Below, in pieces: positions 46,238-55,414 of a stretch of DNA of 64,000 nt. The stretch is taken from contig JAHDEX010000002.1 in NCBI GenBank assembly GCA_020628545.1, positions 48,171-112,170 of the forward strand, written 5' to 3'. How positions within the stretch are numbered: position 1 is the stretch's first letter; the number at the start of each line of letters is the position of its first letter. The position numbers were made by a program, and so were the translations under genes. The DNA comes from Paracoccaceae bacterium (GTDB lineage Bacteria; Pseudomonadota; Alphaproteobacteria; Rhodobacterales; Rhodobacteraceae). A model generated the notes under the pieces. It was not told where the DNA came from. It searched no databases and saw only the letters and a list, made by a program, of their open reading frames with translations.

Positions 46238-47301
46238 CACTCACTTGGGGTGTCAGGGCCTTGATAGAGAAGGCTCTCTTTATACTTTGCCAGCGCGAAC
46301 CGGATCAGCACGCCAATCATCGCCGCCACTGGCACGGCCACCAGCATCCCGACGAAGCCAAACAGCGCACCAAAGACGGACAGCGCAAAGATCAGCCAGA
46401 CAGGATGCAAGCCAACGGAGTCACCGACCAGCTTCGGCGTGATAATATTCCCTTCGAGAAACTGACCTGCCATGAAAATTGCCACGACCGCGCCCAGCCA
46501 GACCCATTCTCCCCAGAACTGGAAAAGCGCCAGACCAATCGCAAGCGCGCCTCCGACAAGCGCGCCAACATAGGGAATGAACGTAATCAGGCCAGCAAAA
46601 GACCCGACAACCAGACCAAAATTGAGCCCGACCATCATCAATCCAGCGGCATAGAATATACCCATCACAAGACACACCGTGCCCTGTCCACGGATGAAGG
46701 CAGCAAGTGTGCGATCAATTTCGCGGGCAAGCGAGCGGATTGTATCAGCATGCTCGCGTGGCAGCAGATCGTCGATCCGCGCGACCATATTGTCCCAGTC
46801 CAGCAGCAGGTAGAACGTCACAACCGGCACAACCACTAACAGGACAATGACGTTCAGAAGGCCAGCCGCCGACGACAGCAACCCGTTAATGAATTCTCCA
46901 CCGCGTGCCTGAATGGCATTGCCGATATTCACAAGCTGATTGTAGATCACACCGTCCTGGTCAAGCAGCGCAGGAAAGCGTTCTTCCAAAAACGCCCGGA
47001 TCTGATTGGGCGCAGCGGGTGCGGCTTCGATCAAGGCGGTGGTCTGCGTCACAAGGGTGGGGATGACGAGCAAGACCAACAGGATAAAGATCAAGATGGC
47101 CAGAAGTGTGATGACCACGACCGAAAGAACGCGACTCAAGCCAATACGTTCCAGCCTGTCGGCCACCGGATCAAGGCAATAGGCCAGTGCACCGCCGAGG
47201 ATAAACGGCATGATCACATCGCCTAAAGCCCACAGGACAAGGCCCAAAGCGATGGCCGCAATGCCCCAATACGTTGTCTGTCGTTGAACGCTTAACGCCA
47301 T
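46237..47301 (-). CDS. AI-2E / PerM family permease
   Basis: 354 residues from the ATG at 47301, just after GAGGAAAGT; 39 codons of upstream open frame are hydrophilic and contain the overlapping hairpin region. Around eight hydrophobic segments with VIMPFILGGALAYCLDP near the start and FIPYVGALVGGALAIGLAL and GNIITPKLVGDSVGLHPVW late. Family members include AI-2 exporter TqsA and Na+/H+ antiporters; the role of the one linked to hda is unknown. Confidence 0.88.
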   Translation of the reverse strand: MALSVQRQTTYWGIAAIALGLVLWALGDVIMPFILGGALAYCLDPVADRLERIGLSRVLSVVVITLLAILIFILLVLLVIPTLVTQTTALIEAAPAAPNQIRAFLEERFPALLDQDGVIYNQLVNIGNAIQARGGEFINGLLSSAAGLLNVIVLLVVVPVVTFYLLLDWDNMVARIDDLLPREHADTIRSLAREIDRTLAAFIRGQGTVCLVMGIFYAAGLMMVGLNFGLVVGSFAGLITFIPYVGALVGGALAIGLALFQFWGEWVWLGAVVAIFMAGQFLEGNIITPKLVGDSVGLHPVWLIFALSVFGALFGFVGMLVAVPVAAMIGVLIRFALAKYKESLLYQGPDTPSE

Positions 47302-47399
47302 ACTTTCCTCATCGTTGTCATACACATGATAGAGGAGGGTCTGATGCGCAAGAGGGCGCTGGGCGTTGAATTGGGGCGCGTGCCGATCCCCGTCGAGGC

Positions 47400-47432
47400 G
47401 AAAGCCCCTGTCATCCAAGATCAGGGGCTTTC
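47400..47432 (-). terminator. Terminator after the first fasciclin gene
   Basis: Perfect 11-bp stem GAAAGCCCCTG (47400-47410) / CAGGGGCTTTC (47422-47432) with an 11-nt loop, 8 bp beyond the stop codon. The T content is inside the stem ends, so strength is moderate; symmetric enough to work in either direction. Confidence 0.65.
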
Positions 47433-47439
47433 GATAGAT

Positions 47440-47949
47440 TTAGTGGCAGTCTGGGCGGCTACCTGGCAGCAGAACTTTGTCGATCACGTGGATCACACCG
47501 TTGCTGGCCTCAATGTCTGCGATTACGACATTGGCCACTTCGCCAGTGCCGTCAGCGATGGTCACGCCAGAGTGGCTGTTGATGCAAAGACGCTCTGAGG
47601 CAAGGATTGGCTTGTAGTAGTTCGCGCCGGGGGCAAACTGGGATGCCGTCAGCTTGCGGTCGTCCACGTGGTACAAAAGAACGTCGGTCAGCTGCCCCTT
47701 GTTCTCTGGCAACAGCAGGGTTTCAACCGTGCCGTCTGGCAGGGCAGCGAAGGCGTCGTTGACAGGCGCGTAAACGGTGAAGGGGCCGGGGCCGGAAAGC
47801 GTTTCAGCCAGATCAGCAGCCGTCACAGCAGCAACGAGTGTTGAGAAGCGATCATCAGCCACAGCGATGTCGACGATGGTGTTTGCAGAAGCGGCACCGG
47901 CGGCAACGGTCATGGCAGCAGCAGCGGCGAGTGTTTTCAAGGATGTCAT
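47440..47949 (-). CDS. Fasciclin (FAS1) domain protein, exported
   Basis: 169 residues from the ATG at 47949 behind GGAGGG. Signal peptide 1 to about 22 (cleavage after ASAN-adjacent Ala). One FAS1 domain: FSTLVAAVTAADLAETL, GPFTVYAPVNDAFAALP (H1-type box), LLYHVDDRKLTA and GVIHVIDKVLLP (H2-type box). Two cysteines may pair. FAS1 proteins mediate adhesion or bind surface ligands outside the cytoplasm. A close paralogue follows upstream at 48095-48610. Confidence 0.9.
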   Translation of the reverse strand: MTSLKTLAAAAAMTVAAGAASANTIVDIAVADDRFSTLVAAVTAADLAETLSGPGPFTVYAPVNDAFAALPDGTVETLLLPENKGQLTDVLLYHVDDRKLTASQFAPGANYYKPILASERLCINSHSGVTIADGTGEVANVVIADIEASNGVIHVIDKVLLPGSRPDCH

Positions 47950-48094
47950 AAGTCCCTCCATTCAGGTCAGTCATGCCCGATTGCATGTGACAAGGGTTAC
48001 GGAGGGTGAACCAGATTGGCTCACTCCTCTGACATCATTGTTAAGGCACTGTTATATTTGATCCAAAACAGGTCGCCGCACGTGCACCGCGCCG

Positions 48095-48610
48095 CTACGG
48101 CATCTCGCAGGCAGGCTTTTCCGCAGGGACAAGGACCTTATCAATCGCGTGAATGACCCCGTTGGTGACCTTGATATTTGCCTCCGTGACAGTCGCAACA
48201 TCGCCGCTGCCGTCATCGATAGTGACGCCGTCAGCGTTGATCACGCACAGCCGCGTATCAGCCAGAATGGGTCGGTAGTAGGCCGCTCCGGGTGCAAGAT
48301 GACGCGTCGTCAGCTTCCGGTCATCGACATGGTATTGCAGAATGTCGGCAAGGCGCTCCGCGTTCTCAGGGAGTTGCAGGGCAGTCAGGAAGCCCTCATC
48401 AAAAGCGGCGAAAGCCGCATTGGTTGGCGCATAAAGCGTGAATGGCCCGTCGGATGCGAGCGCATCGGTCAGGTCGGCAGCCTCCAAAACCGTGACAAGC
48501 GTGGAAAACTGTGGGTCGCTGCCAAGTTCGTCCAGCAGTGATTTTCGGTCGCCCGCGGTTGCAGCTGTCGCTGTCAGCAGCACAGCGGTAGTGAGCAGAG
48601 ATTTGAACAT
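48095..48610 (-). CDS. Fasciclin (FAS1) domain protein, exported (paralogue)
   Basis: 171 residues from the ATG at 48610 (GAGGG upstream); a longer frame upstream is basic and without signal character. Signal peptide 1 to about 19. FAS1 boxes FSTLVTVLEAADLTDAL, GPFTLYAPTNAAFAAFDEG, LQYHVDDRKLTTRHLAPGA and GVIHAIDKVLVP align step for step with the neighbouring gene, indicating tandem duplication. Both have their own upstream region (145 bp between them). Confidence 0.88.
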   Translation of the reverse strand: MFKSLLTTAVLLTATAATAGDRKSLLDELGSDPQFSTLVTVLEAADLTDALASDGPFTLYAPTNAAFAAFDEGFLTALQLPENAERLADILQYHVDDRKLTTRHLAPGAAYYRPILADTRLCVINADGVTIDDGSGDVATVTEANIKVTNGVIHAIDKVLVPAEKPACEMP

Positions 48611-48768
48611 TTCGATAGCCCTCGAATGGTTACCGTCGCAACATAATGCGCTTGCCCGCGGCGCGCATCGGACCAATGCGCGCACTCGCGCGATTGTGAC
48701 GGTTGTCACCGCCGCGTCATCCGCCTATTCCTGTCGTCCGAACCACACCCTGCCAAAGGTCGCCGCCG

Positions 48769-50106
48769 ATGCGTATGAGCCGCTATTTCCTGCCCGTTCT
48801 GAAAGAAACGCCCCGTGAGGCGCAGATCGTCAGCCACCGCTACATGCTGCAGGCCGGGATGATCAAACAGGCCAGCGCTGGCATCTACTCCTGGCTGCCG
48901 CTCGGCTACAAGGTCCTGAAAAAGATCGAAAACATCGTGCACGAGGAACAGGCGCGCGCAGGCCACCACGCGATGCTGATGCCCACCTTGCAGTCAGCGG
49001 ACCTCTGGCGCGAAAGTGGGCGGTATGATGCCTACGGCGAAGAAATGCTGCGTATCAAGGACCGGGGCGGGCGCGATATGCTCTATACGCCCACCGCCGA
49101 AGAACTAATTACCGACATCTTCCGCGCCAACGTCACGTCCTACAAAGACCTGCCGCTGACGATGTATCAGATCCAATGGAAATTCCGCGACGAAATCCGC
49201 CCCCGTTTTGGCGTCATGCGCGGCCGAGAGTTCTACATGAAGGACGGCTACAACTTCGACCTGACAAAAGAAGACGCGCTGCACGCCTACAACCGCCACC
49301 TTGTCAGCTACTTGCGGACCTACGAACGCATGGGCCTCAAGGCGATTCCGATGCGCGCGGATTCAGGCCCCATCGGCGGCGACAACACCCACGAATTCCT
49401 AGTCCTGGCCGAAACGGGCGAGTCGGAAGTCTTCTACGACAGCGCCGTCACCGACCTCACCTTCGGCGACCGTGACATCGACTACGACGACAAAGCCGCC
49501 TGCGCCGCTGTGATGGAAGAGTTCACGACGAAATACGCCCGCACGGATGAAACCCACGACGAAGCCCTCTTCAACGAAATCCCCGAAGAACGCCGCAAGG
49601 TCGCGCGGGGCATCGAAGTGGGCCAGATCTTCTACTTCGGCACCAAATACTCTGACGCCCTGAACGCTGTGGTCGATGACGGCAAAGGCGGCAAAACCGC
49701 CGTCCACATGGGCTCCCACGGCATCGGCGTCTCACGGCTCTTGGGCGCGATCATCGAGGCGTCGCATGACGACAAAGGCATCATCTGGCCCGCAGGCGTG
49801 ACCCCTTTCCACGTTGGCATCCTGAACATGCGCTCGGGTGATGAGGCCTGCGACGCAGCCTGCGAGGACCTCTATAAACAACTGACCGCAGCCGGTCTGG
49901 AGCCGCTCTACGACGACCGCGACGAGCGGGCAGGGGCCAAGTTCGGCACAATGGACATGATCGGCCTGCCCTGGCGCATCACCGTCGGCCCACGCGGGTT
50001 GAAAAACGGCGTGGTCGAAGTCACCTCCCGCCGGACGGGTGAGAGCGAGGAGATGTCAGCAGCGGACGCAGTGGCGAAGATGGTTGGGGTTTATGCGGGC
50101 CACTAG
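48769..50106 (+). CDS. proS: Prolyl-tRNA synthetase (short, alphaproteobacterial type)
   Basis: 445 residues; the ATG at 48769 gives the usual start [15 protein letters not shown]. Class II motifs: [21 protein letters not shown] (motif 1), [31 protein letters not shown] (motif 2, read in two halves) and [16 protein letters not shown] (motif 3), then the anticodon-binding domain. There is no inserted INS editing domain, as is typical of the alphaproteobacterial ProS, so mischarged Ala-tRNA must be cleared in trans. Confidence 0.96.
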   Translation: MRMSRYFLPVLKETPREAQIVSHRYMLQAGMIKQASAGIYSWLPLGYKVLKKIENIVHEEQARAGHHAMLMPTLQSADLWRESGRYDAYGEEMLRIKDRGGRDMLYTPTAEELITDIFRANVTSYKDLPLTMYQIQWKFRDEIRPRFGVMRGREFYMKDGYNFDLTKEDALHAYNRHLVSYLRTYERMGLKAIPMRADSGPIGGDNTHEFLVLAETGESEVFYDSAVTDLTFGDRDIDYDDKAACAAVMEEFTTKYARTDETHDEALFNEIPEERRKVARGIEVGQIFYFGTKYSDALNAVVDDGKGGKTAVHMGSHGIGVSRLLGAIIEASHDDKGIIWPAGVTPFHVGILNMRSGDEACDAACEDLYKQLTAAGLEPLYDDRDERAGAKFGTMDMIGLPWRITVGPRGLKNGVVEVTSRRTGESEEMSAADAVAKMVGVYAGH

Positions 50107-50232
50107 CCACCGGTGCGTGCCTGTCCTGGACCGCTGTCCGCTGTGCGTAAAAAACCGACTTTGAGGTTGCAATACAGAATGGCCGCTTCTGCAATACAGC
50201 GCCGCTCGAATAAGTTACGAAATTGATTTTCT

Positions 50233-50679
50233 TTATCTAAACTCAGTAGCTTGCGTACCGTCAGCTGCATTTCGGACATTGGAGCGAATCTCCTCTTCAA
50301 ACTCGGCGCGGTCAGACCGAACTTTCTTGTAGGCTTCGTTCATAGGTTTTTCAGCTTCATTGTAAGTGCCGCCCCAAAGAATGATCTCTGACAGAAGCGG
50401 TGCAAGGTCGCTCCCTTTTGGCGTCAACTCATAGAGGGAGCTTCGCCAGTTGTCGGGGTTTTTCCGCTTCTTTACGATGCCTTTATCTTCCAGATGCTTC
50501 ATGCGCTGGGCAAGAATATTCGTTGATATGCCCTCCCAACCTTCAAGCAGTTCCGCATAGGTTTTGACACCTTTGATTGCGAGGTCGCGGACGATCAACA
50601 GTGACCAGCGATCCCCGAAAACGCTGAGAGCGTAGTCGATTGGGCATCCTGACAGGGGGCGTTTGGATTTTGCACTCAT
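50233..50679 (-). CDS. HxlR family transcriptional regulator
   Basis: 148 residues. The HxlR opening GCPIDYALSVFGDRWSLLIVRDL contains Cys12, the position of the reactive cysteine in redox/electrophile-sensing members; winged helix follows with GISTNILAQRMKHLEDKGIVKK and SLYELTPKGSDLAPLL. The C-terminal 35 residues are charged and helical. It is divergent from a Tat-exported protein gene across a 92-bp gap with two copies of a palindromic site, so it very likely controls that gene and itself. AT-richer than flanking core genes. Confidence 0.88.
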   Translation of the reverse strand: MSAKSKRPLSGCPIDYALSVFGDRWSLLIVRDLAIKGVKTYAELLEGWEGISTNILAQRMKHLEDKGIVKKRKNPDNWRSSLYELTPKGSDLAPLLSEIILWGGTYNEAEKPMNEAYKKVRSDRAEFEEEIRSNVRNAADGTQATEFR

Positions 50680-50696
50680 TTTATTGTCTTAAAATA

Positions 50697-50754
50697 TCAA
50701 CTTGCATTTTGCAATTGCATAATCCAAAGATGCTTCAACTTGCATTTTGCAAGT
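50697..50754. promoter_or_regulatory. Two direct copies of a palindromic operator in the HxlR divergent promoter
   Basis: TCAACTTGCATTTTGCAA occurs at 50697-50714 and exactly again at 50735-50752, 38 bp (under four helical turns) apart. Each copy contains an inverted repeat: ACTTGCA-TTT-TGCAAGT, perfect in copy 2 (50738-50754), one mismatch in copy 1. The pair covers most of the intergenic region between the HxlR start and the exported-protein start. Confidence 0.78.
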
Positions 50755-50771
50755 ACATAAGGAGTACCAAG

Positions 50772-51515
50772 ATGAACGCGCCAAGACTCATCCAAAAAAC
50801 CAGGCTCTCACGCCGCGAATTGCTGTTTGCAACGGCGGGAGCCGCGCTGGCACCTTCAATCATTCAAGCAAAGGAATACCCGATGACACCAAAAGCCTTC
50901 GTTTACACAGAAGTTGCAATTTCGATCCCATTCGACCAAGCACCATGGCCCACCATCAACGAGGAAATTAAGAAACAACCGGGGTTTCTAAACAAGACGT
51001 GGCTGCACGGCCATGGAACAAGCTCGGTCGGGGGACTATACGCTTTCGACAGCCGTGAGAACGCCCGCGATTTCGTGACAGGATACTTCCCGACAGAACC
51101 CCGCTCTTTCGGCGTCGCGCATAACACACGCGTGTTTGATGCCGAGATTGTTAAAGAGGCCAGTGAGGACCTTGGGGCGGTGCACTACGGAACATCGCCT
51201 GTGAAGGCTCCCGGCGCATTTGTTTACACAGAACTACAGTTTTCACTGCCCTTCGAAACCTTTGATTGGCAGACCCGTAACAAGAAACTCAAACAGGTGC
51301 CTGGCCTACAGAGTAAAATTTGGCTGAGCGGTGTTTCGACCAACTCGCTCGGTGGTTTTGACGCTTTCGACACCATGGATCTGGCGCTCGACTATGCGAT
51401 CAACCAATTCCCGGAAGTTGCAAAAAGCTTGGGGGCAGCCCTGTATACAAGGGTCTTTGACGCAACGACGACAGAAGAAGCAAGCCGTCAGATGCAATCA
51501 CCGTTCTATCGCTGA
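50772..51515 (+). CDS. Tat-exported protein with duplicated YdhR-like ABM domain
   Basis: 247 residues, ATG at 50772 behind AAGGAG. A twin-arginine signal (SRRELLFATAG, 13-23; Arg14-Arg15) precedes two homologous halves, about 42-131 and 149-239. Both start AFVYTE, continue with PGFLNKTWL or PGLQSKIWL, then GGLYAFD or GGFDAFD, and close with TRVFDA. The repeat resembles YdhR-type putative mono-oxygenase / alpha-beta dimeric barrel domains, so one chain could fold like a dimer. Tat export suggests a cofactor or cytoplasmic folding. Divergent from HxlR. Confidence 0.75.
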   Translation: MNAPRLIQKTRLSRRELLFATAGAALAPSIIQAKEYPMTPKAFVYTEVAISIPFDQAPWPTINEEIKKQPGFLNKTWLHGHGTSSVGGLYAFDSRENARDFVTGYFPTEPRSFGVAHNTRVFDAEIVKEASEDLGAVHYGTSPVKAPGAFVYTELQFSLPFETFDWQTRNKKLKQVPGLQSKIWLSGVSTNSLGGFDAFDTMDLALDYAINQFPEVAKSLGAALYTRVFDATTTEEASRQMQSPFYR

Positions 51516-51530
51516 TTGAAGTCTGAGGTC

Positions 51531-51554
51531 GCGTCTCGACATGAGTCGAGGCGC
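51531..51554 (+). terminator. Hairpin after the Tat-exported protein gene
   Basis: GCGTCTCGAC (51531-51540) pairs with GTCGAGGCGC (51545-51554) through a 4-nt loop with one G-T wobble, 15 bp past the stop. There is no clear T-run. Confidence 0.55.
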
Positions 51555-51658
51555 GGCTCAATCCTTTGGCGTGGTTGGATATCGGGCGTTCGAGACAGAT
51601 GCAGCATCGGTGACTTTGGACTAAAACCAGCCATGGAGCTCGGTCCCAACACACCACA

Positions 51659-52429
51659 TCACCAAGGCGCACCAAACTCCGCAACATCGTCCGTCTTCAC
51701 CAAGTCAAAATTCGCATGCGCCCGCGCCCCGAACTGGCAGGCGAAACCATTCCCCGTATCGCTGATCGCAAGCTGAGCGCTATCAAAACGAAACACCAGC
51801 CGACATGGCTCCGACCCACCCTCCAACACCGCATCGTGAACATAGACGCCATCCTCGACCAATTCTGCGGGGCCGCGAAAATAAGCGATGTGGTACGTCG
51901 GCCCAACGATAAACTCGAACGCGACAAATATCGTCTCCGGTGACACCTCAACAACATTGGCCGTGCCACCGTTGAATCCGATTTCATAGTTCGGGGCGAA
52001 CAAACCGTTCACCCAATAGCTTCCCACCTCATAGCGTCCGGTGAACGCCTGGCTGACTTCCGGCTTTGCCACCGGAGCAAGCAGTTCATCAATGTCTCCT
52101 GTCGTCGGAGCGAGGGTCACTTCAAAATCGGACTCGTCATTCACCCAATGCCCTGCAAGGCCTTGGCTCGAAAGTTCCAAATAGAATTGCCCCGTAACGC
52201 TCTCTGCGTCCTTTTCCTCCAGCTGAACGGCTTCGCGTCCAAAGCTTTCACCGCTGAGAGAAAGCCACGCGCTCTGCCCCGCATACCGGTAGCGCCCTGT
52301 CAGACCGTCGCCAGACCGCGCCAGTTCCATTTCAATCGGGTAAGGGCCTATCGCGCCTGACAACTCCAAAGCGCTGGCACCCGAAGCGGAGAGCATGAGA
52401 CATGTCAGAATGGCGCTGGATCGTTTCAT
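51659..52429 (-). CDS. Hypothetical exported beta-rich protein
   Basis: 256 residues from the ATG at 52429 (start MKRSSAILTCLML). Signal peptide 1 to about 20 (cleavage after ASA). The mature protein alternates short hydrophobic and polar runs (GYRYAGQSAWLSL-like, GQFYLELSSQGLAGHWVND, EPCRLVFRFDSAQLAISD), suggesting a beta-sandwich or barrel; one cysteine pair is possible (EPCRLV, NGFACQFG). No family recognised. Convergent with the Tat-exported protein gene; 190 bp separates it from DUF2937, which is divergent. Confidence 0.7.
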   Translation of the reverse strand: MKRSSAILTCLMLSASGASALELSGAIGPYPIEMELARSGDGLTGRYRYAGQSAWLSLSGESFGREAVQLEEKDAESVTGQFYLELSSQGLAGHWVNDESDFEVTLAPTTGDIDELLAPVAKPEVSQAFTGRYEVGSYWVNGLFAPNYEIGFNGGTANVVEVSPETIFVAFEFIVGPTYHIAYFRGPAELVEDGVYVHDAVLEGGSEPCRLVFRFDSAQLAISDTGNGFACQFGARAHANFDLVKTDDVAEFGAPW

Positions 52430-52618
52430 GGCGAGGGGCCTCAGTTTCACGGTGTTCGCTATCCAGACTACCGCATCCATCCGTACAATACTGCCTTTGA
52501 ATTCGTCTCGCGTACCCTGTCGTCGAAGAAGTCTGCAACTCTCGACAGAAACCAACAGCTTTGACCAAGCCCCAACCTCTGCTATTCTCTCCTCAACAAA
52601 CAGAACCGGGCAGGTCAC

Positions 52619-53212
52619 ATGTTCACTTCTATCGCCAAGGCGGGTTGCCTGGCTGGCGCGCTCACGGGTGCGGCGGCGCTATCGCAGTATCCGGCCTTCA
52701 CCCAGCAATACATCCAACGCCTCGGTGGCACGGTGGATGCGCTGGCCGAGGTCGTGCGCGACTTCGACGCCTCCGCGCTTGAGGCGGGGCTGACACGCGG
52801 TGAGGCTCTCGAAGAAATGACCGGCACCGCCTTTCTTGAGGCACGTGCCACCGACATGCGCCGCACTTTCGCCCGCCACGTGATCCTGACTGACCAACTC
52901 GCGCGCCTGCGCGCTGCCTCCGCAATCGACCGCATCTGGATGGCTCCGGATATGCGCGACCGCGAAACCCTCAAAGCGACATGGGCCGACTACGAACCCG
53001 CGCTCCCCGTCACGGTGGCAGGGGCCGTCACCGGCGGTGCAGGCTTCGTCGGCGGTTGGGCTGTCGTGGCACTCCTTTTTGGCGCGCTGAAAACTCTTTT
53101 CCGCCGCAAACCACGACCCAAAAGCGTGGCACCGCAACGGATCGACCCGCCGCTGTCGCGCCCCGAACCCCTCCAACCGACACCCCGCCTGATGGGAGAG
53201 ACCCGACCATGA
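52619..53212 (+). CDS. DUF2937 family membrane protein
   Basis: 197 residues. The N-terminus (AGALTGAAALSQYPAFTQQYIQRLGGTVDALAEVVRDFD) matches DUF2937; a second hydrophobic segment at about 132-158 (VTVAGAVTGGAGFVGGWAVVALLFGAL) is followed by a basic, proline-rich cytosolic tail. Two transmembrane helices with a helical domain in the periplasm are predicted. Function unknown. Its TGA overlaps the next ATG. Confidence 0.82.
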   Translation: MFTSIAKAGCLAGALTGAAALSQYPAFTQQYIQRLGGTVDALAEVVRDFDASALEAGLTRGEALEEMTGTAFLEARATDMRRTFARHVILTDQLARLRAASAIDRIWMAPDMRDRETLKATWADYEPALPVTVAGAVTGGAGFVGGWAVVALLFGALKTLFRRKPRPKSVAPQRIDPPLSRPEPLQPTPRLMGETRP

Positions 53213-53916
53213 AAGCACTGATCACCTGGGGCGGCTGGGATGGCCATGAACCGGACAAAGTGGCCAAGATCTTTGAGGGCATCGTCACCGATGCAGGCGG
53301 GCAAGCGGATGTCACCGACAGGCTCACTTGCTTCGACGACCCCGACAAACTCAAAACCTACGACCTGATCATTCCGGTCTGGACGATGTCGGAACTGTCG
53401 CGGGAGGCAGCAACTCACGTTTCTGAGGCCATCGCCCACGGCACTGGCATGGCAGGCTGCCACGGCGGCATGTGCGACGCGTTCCGTGGCAATCCGCTCT
53501 GGCAGTTCATCACCGGGGCCAATTGGGTGGCGCATCCGGGCGGCGATGGGGTGAAGCACCGGGTGACAATCACTTCCGACGACCCACTCGTCCAAGGCAT
53601 CCCCGATTTCGACGTCTCAACGGAGCAATACTATCTGCACACCGATCCTGCGAACAACGTTCTCGCCACAACAACCACCGATGTCGTCATCTGGTATCAC
53701 TCCCCCAACGGCCCGGTGGAGATGCCTGTTGCCTGGACGCGCCATTGGGGCCTGGGCCGCGTTTACTACAACTCACTCGGTCATAAGGCTGACGTGATCG
53801 CAGATGGTCCGGCCTACGAAATGCTCAAGCGGGGGATCCTTTGGGCGGCGGGCAGCAAAGCCGCAGCCGCAGGACAGGATGTCAGCCAATACCAAAGCCC
53901 GGGCAATCACTGGTAG
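53209..53916 (+). CDS. ThuA-like (trehalose utilisation) domain protein
   Basis: 235 residues from the ATG at 53209, overlapping the DUF2937 stop. Class I glutamine-amidotransferase-like fold with YDLIIPVWTMSELSREA, AGCHGGMCDAFRGNPLWQFITGANWVAHPGG (a cysteine in the elbow), HTDPANNVLATTT and the closing GRVYYNSLGHKADVI, all typical of ThuA. The family is linked to sugar catabolism, but no catalytic activity is firmly assigned. Confidence 0.87.
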   Translation: MKALITWGGWDGHEPDKVAKIFEGIVTDAGGQADVTDRLTCFDDPDKLKTYDLIIPVWTMSELSREAATHVSEAIAHGTGMAGCHGGMCDAFRGNPLWQFITGANWVAHPGGDGVKHRVTITSDDPLVQGIPDFDVSTEQYYLHTDPANNVLATTTTDVVIWYHSPNGPVEMPVAWTRHWGLGRVYYNSLGHKADVIADGPAYEMLKRGILWAAGSKAAAAGQDVSQYQSPGNHW

Positions 53917-53967
53917 GCGTCCTGCACAGTTGACGGATCGATCTATCCAATTGTAATCAAATCGAAA

Positions 53968-53981
53968 TTAACAGCTGTTAA
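53968..53981. promoter_or_regulatory. 14-bp perfect palindrome upstream of lolC
   Basis: TTAACAGCTGTTAA lies in an AT-rich patch (53941-53990) of the 208-bp gap between the ThuA gene and lolC, 144 bp before the lolC start. It is a candidate operator or promoter-associated site; no known consensus recognised. Confidence 0.45.
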
Positions 53982-54124
53982 CTCCACTTCGAACAGCAAG
54001 GGCAATCCCCGCTCTTCATCTGGCCAAAACAACTCTCGCGCCGAAGGCGTCCCGCACCATCCGATTGCTTGACCATCCCCAGTGAAACCCCCACGTTGCG
54101 CCGCAAGAGCAGCAGGAGCCGCCA

Positions 54125-55414
54125 ATGGCCACCACACCACCGCCTTTCTCAAAATTCGAATGGATGATCGCCTGGCGCTACATCCGCGCCAAACGGGCCG
54201 AAGGCGGCGTCAGCGTGATGACCTGGATCAGCCTGATCGGTGTCACGCTTGCGGTTTTTGCGCTCATCGCCACACTTGCGGTGCGCTCGGGCTTTCGGGC
54301 AGAATTTGTCGATACCATCCTTGGCTCCAACGCCCATGTTGCGGTTTACCGCCAATCCGAAGTCGTCGAAGGCTCGGGCCGCTATACGCAGCTGATCTCT
54401 GGCTACGAGAAACTGGCTGCCGACCTGCGCCAGATTGAGGGCGTCACGCGGGCGGCGCCGCTTGTCCGCGGCCAGGTGATGGGCAATTTCGGCAATGAAA
54501 ACGCGGCTGTGGATGTCTACGGCATCGCCTACGACGATCTGCTTACAATCCCGCGTATCGCCAATCCACAGGACAGCAGCGGCAATATCGCGGATTTTGA
54601 GCAAGGCATCGCCATCGGCTCCGCCCTTGCAAAAGACCTGCGCGTCAAAGTCGGGGACCGCATCAAGATCATCTCGCCCAATGGCGCACGCACCGCCATC
54701 GGCACGACACCCCGGGTCAACGTTTACGATGTCGTCTATATCTTTACCGCAGGACGGTTCGATATCGACAAGGTCCGCGCCTATCTCCCGATTTCCGAGG
54801 CGCAGCTGTTCTTCAACCGCGACGGCGTCGCGACCGAGATTGAAGTGATGGTCGAAGACCCTGAAGAGATCGAAACCTACCTGCCAGAGGTCATGGCTGC
54901 CGCCGGCGAGGGCGGCTACGTCTGGACGTGGCGGGACAGTGCAGGCGCCTTCCTGCGCGCACTTGAAGTCGAAGACAACGTGATGTTCATCATCCTGTCG
55001 ATCCTCGTACTGATCGCGTCGATGAACATCATCTCAGGCCTGATTATGCTCGTCAAAAACAAGGGGCGCGACATCGGCATCCTGCGTACGATGGGCCTCT
55101 CCGAAGGCTCCATCCTGCGGATCTTCTTTATCTGCGGAGCGGGGATCGGCACGTTGGGAACGCTCTTTGGGGTGATCTTGGGGTGCCTTTTTGCGCTCTA
55201 CATCGATCAGATCTTCAGCTTCGTGAATTCAATCGGCGAAGGCGGTGTCTGGGATCCATCAATCCGGGGTATCTACCGTTTGCCTGCCGAACTGCGCCTG
55301 GAAGACGTCATCTCTGCCGTCTCACTCTCACTCGGCCTGTCGTGGATCATCACGATCTTCCCCGCCCGTCGCGCCGCGCGCATGAACCCGGTGGAGGCGC
55401 TTCGGTATGAGTGA
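54125..55414 (+). CDS. lolC: Lipoprotein-releasing ABC transporter permease (LolC/E)
   Basis: 429 residues, AGGAG upstream. Opening [38 protein letters not shown] is the LolC/E signature with the first membrane helix; a large periplasmic domain (about 50-270) follows and three C-terminal helices with [31 protein letters not shown], read in two pieces, couple to the ATPase. Only one permease gene is present, so a homodimer is expected. Extracts lipoproteins from the inner membrane for transfer to LolA. Overlaps lolD by 8 bases. Confidence 0.93.
   Translation: MATTPPPFSKFEWMIAWRYIRAKRAEGGVSVMTWISLIGVTLAVFALIATLAVRSGFRAEFVDTILGSNAHVAVYRQSEVVEGSGRYTQLISGYEKLAADLRQIEGVTRAAPLVRGQVMGNFGNENAAVDVYGIAYDDLLTIPRIANPQDSSGNIADFEQGIAIGSALAKDLRVKVGDRIKIISPNGARTAIGTTPRVNVYDVVYIFTAGRFDIDKVRAYLPISEAQLFFNRDGVATEIEVMVEDPEEIETYLPEVMAAAGEGGYVWTWRDSAGAFLRALEVEDNVMFIILSILVLIASMNIISGLIMLVKNKGRDIGILRTMGLSEGSILRIFFICGAGIGTLGTLFGVILGCLFALYIDQIFSFVNSIGEGGVWDPSIRGIYRLPAELRLEDVISAVSLSLGLSWIITIFPARRAARMNPVEALRYE

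Noticed and set aside
53943..54152. 69-codon minus frame before lolC
   Set aside because: It overlaps the lolC start and has no ribosome-binding site; the AT-rich promoter patch explains the region better.
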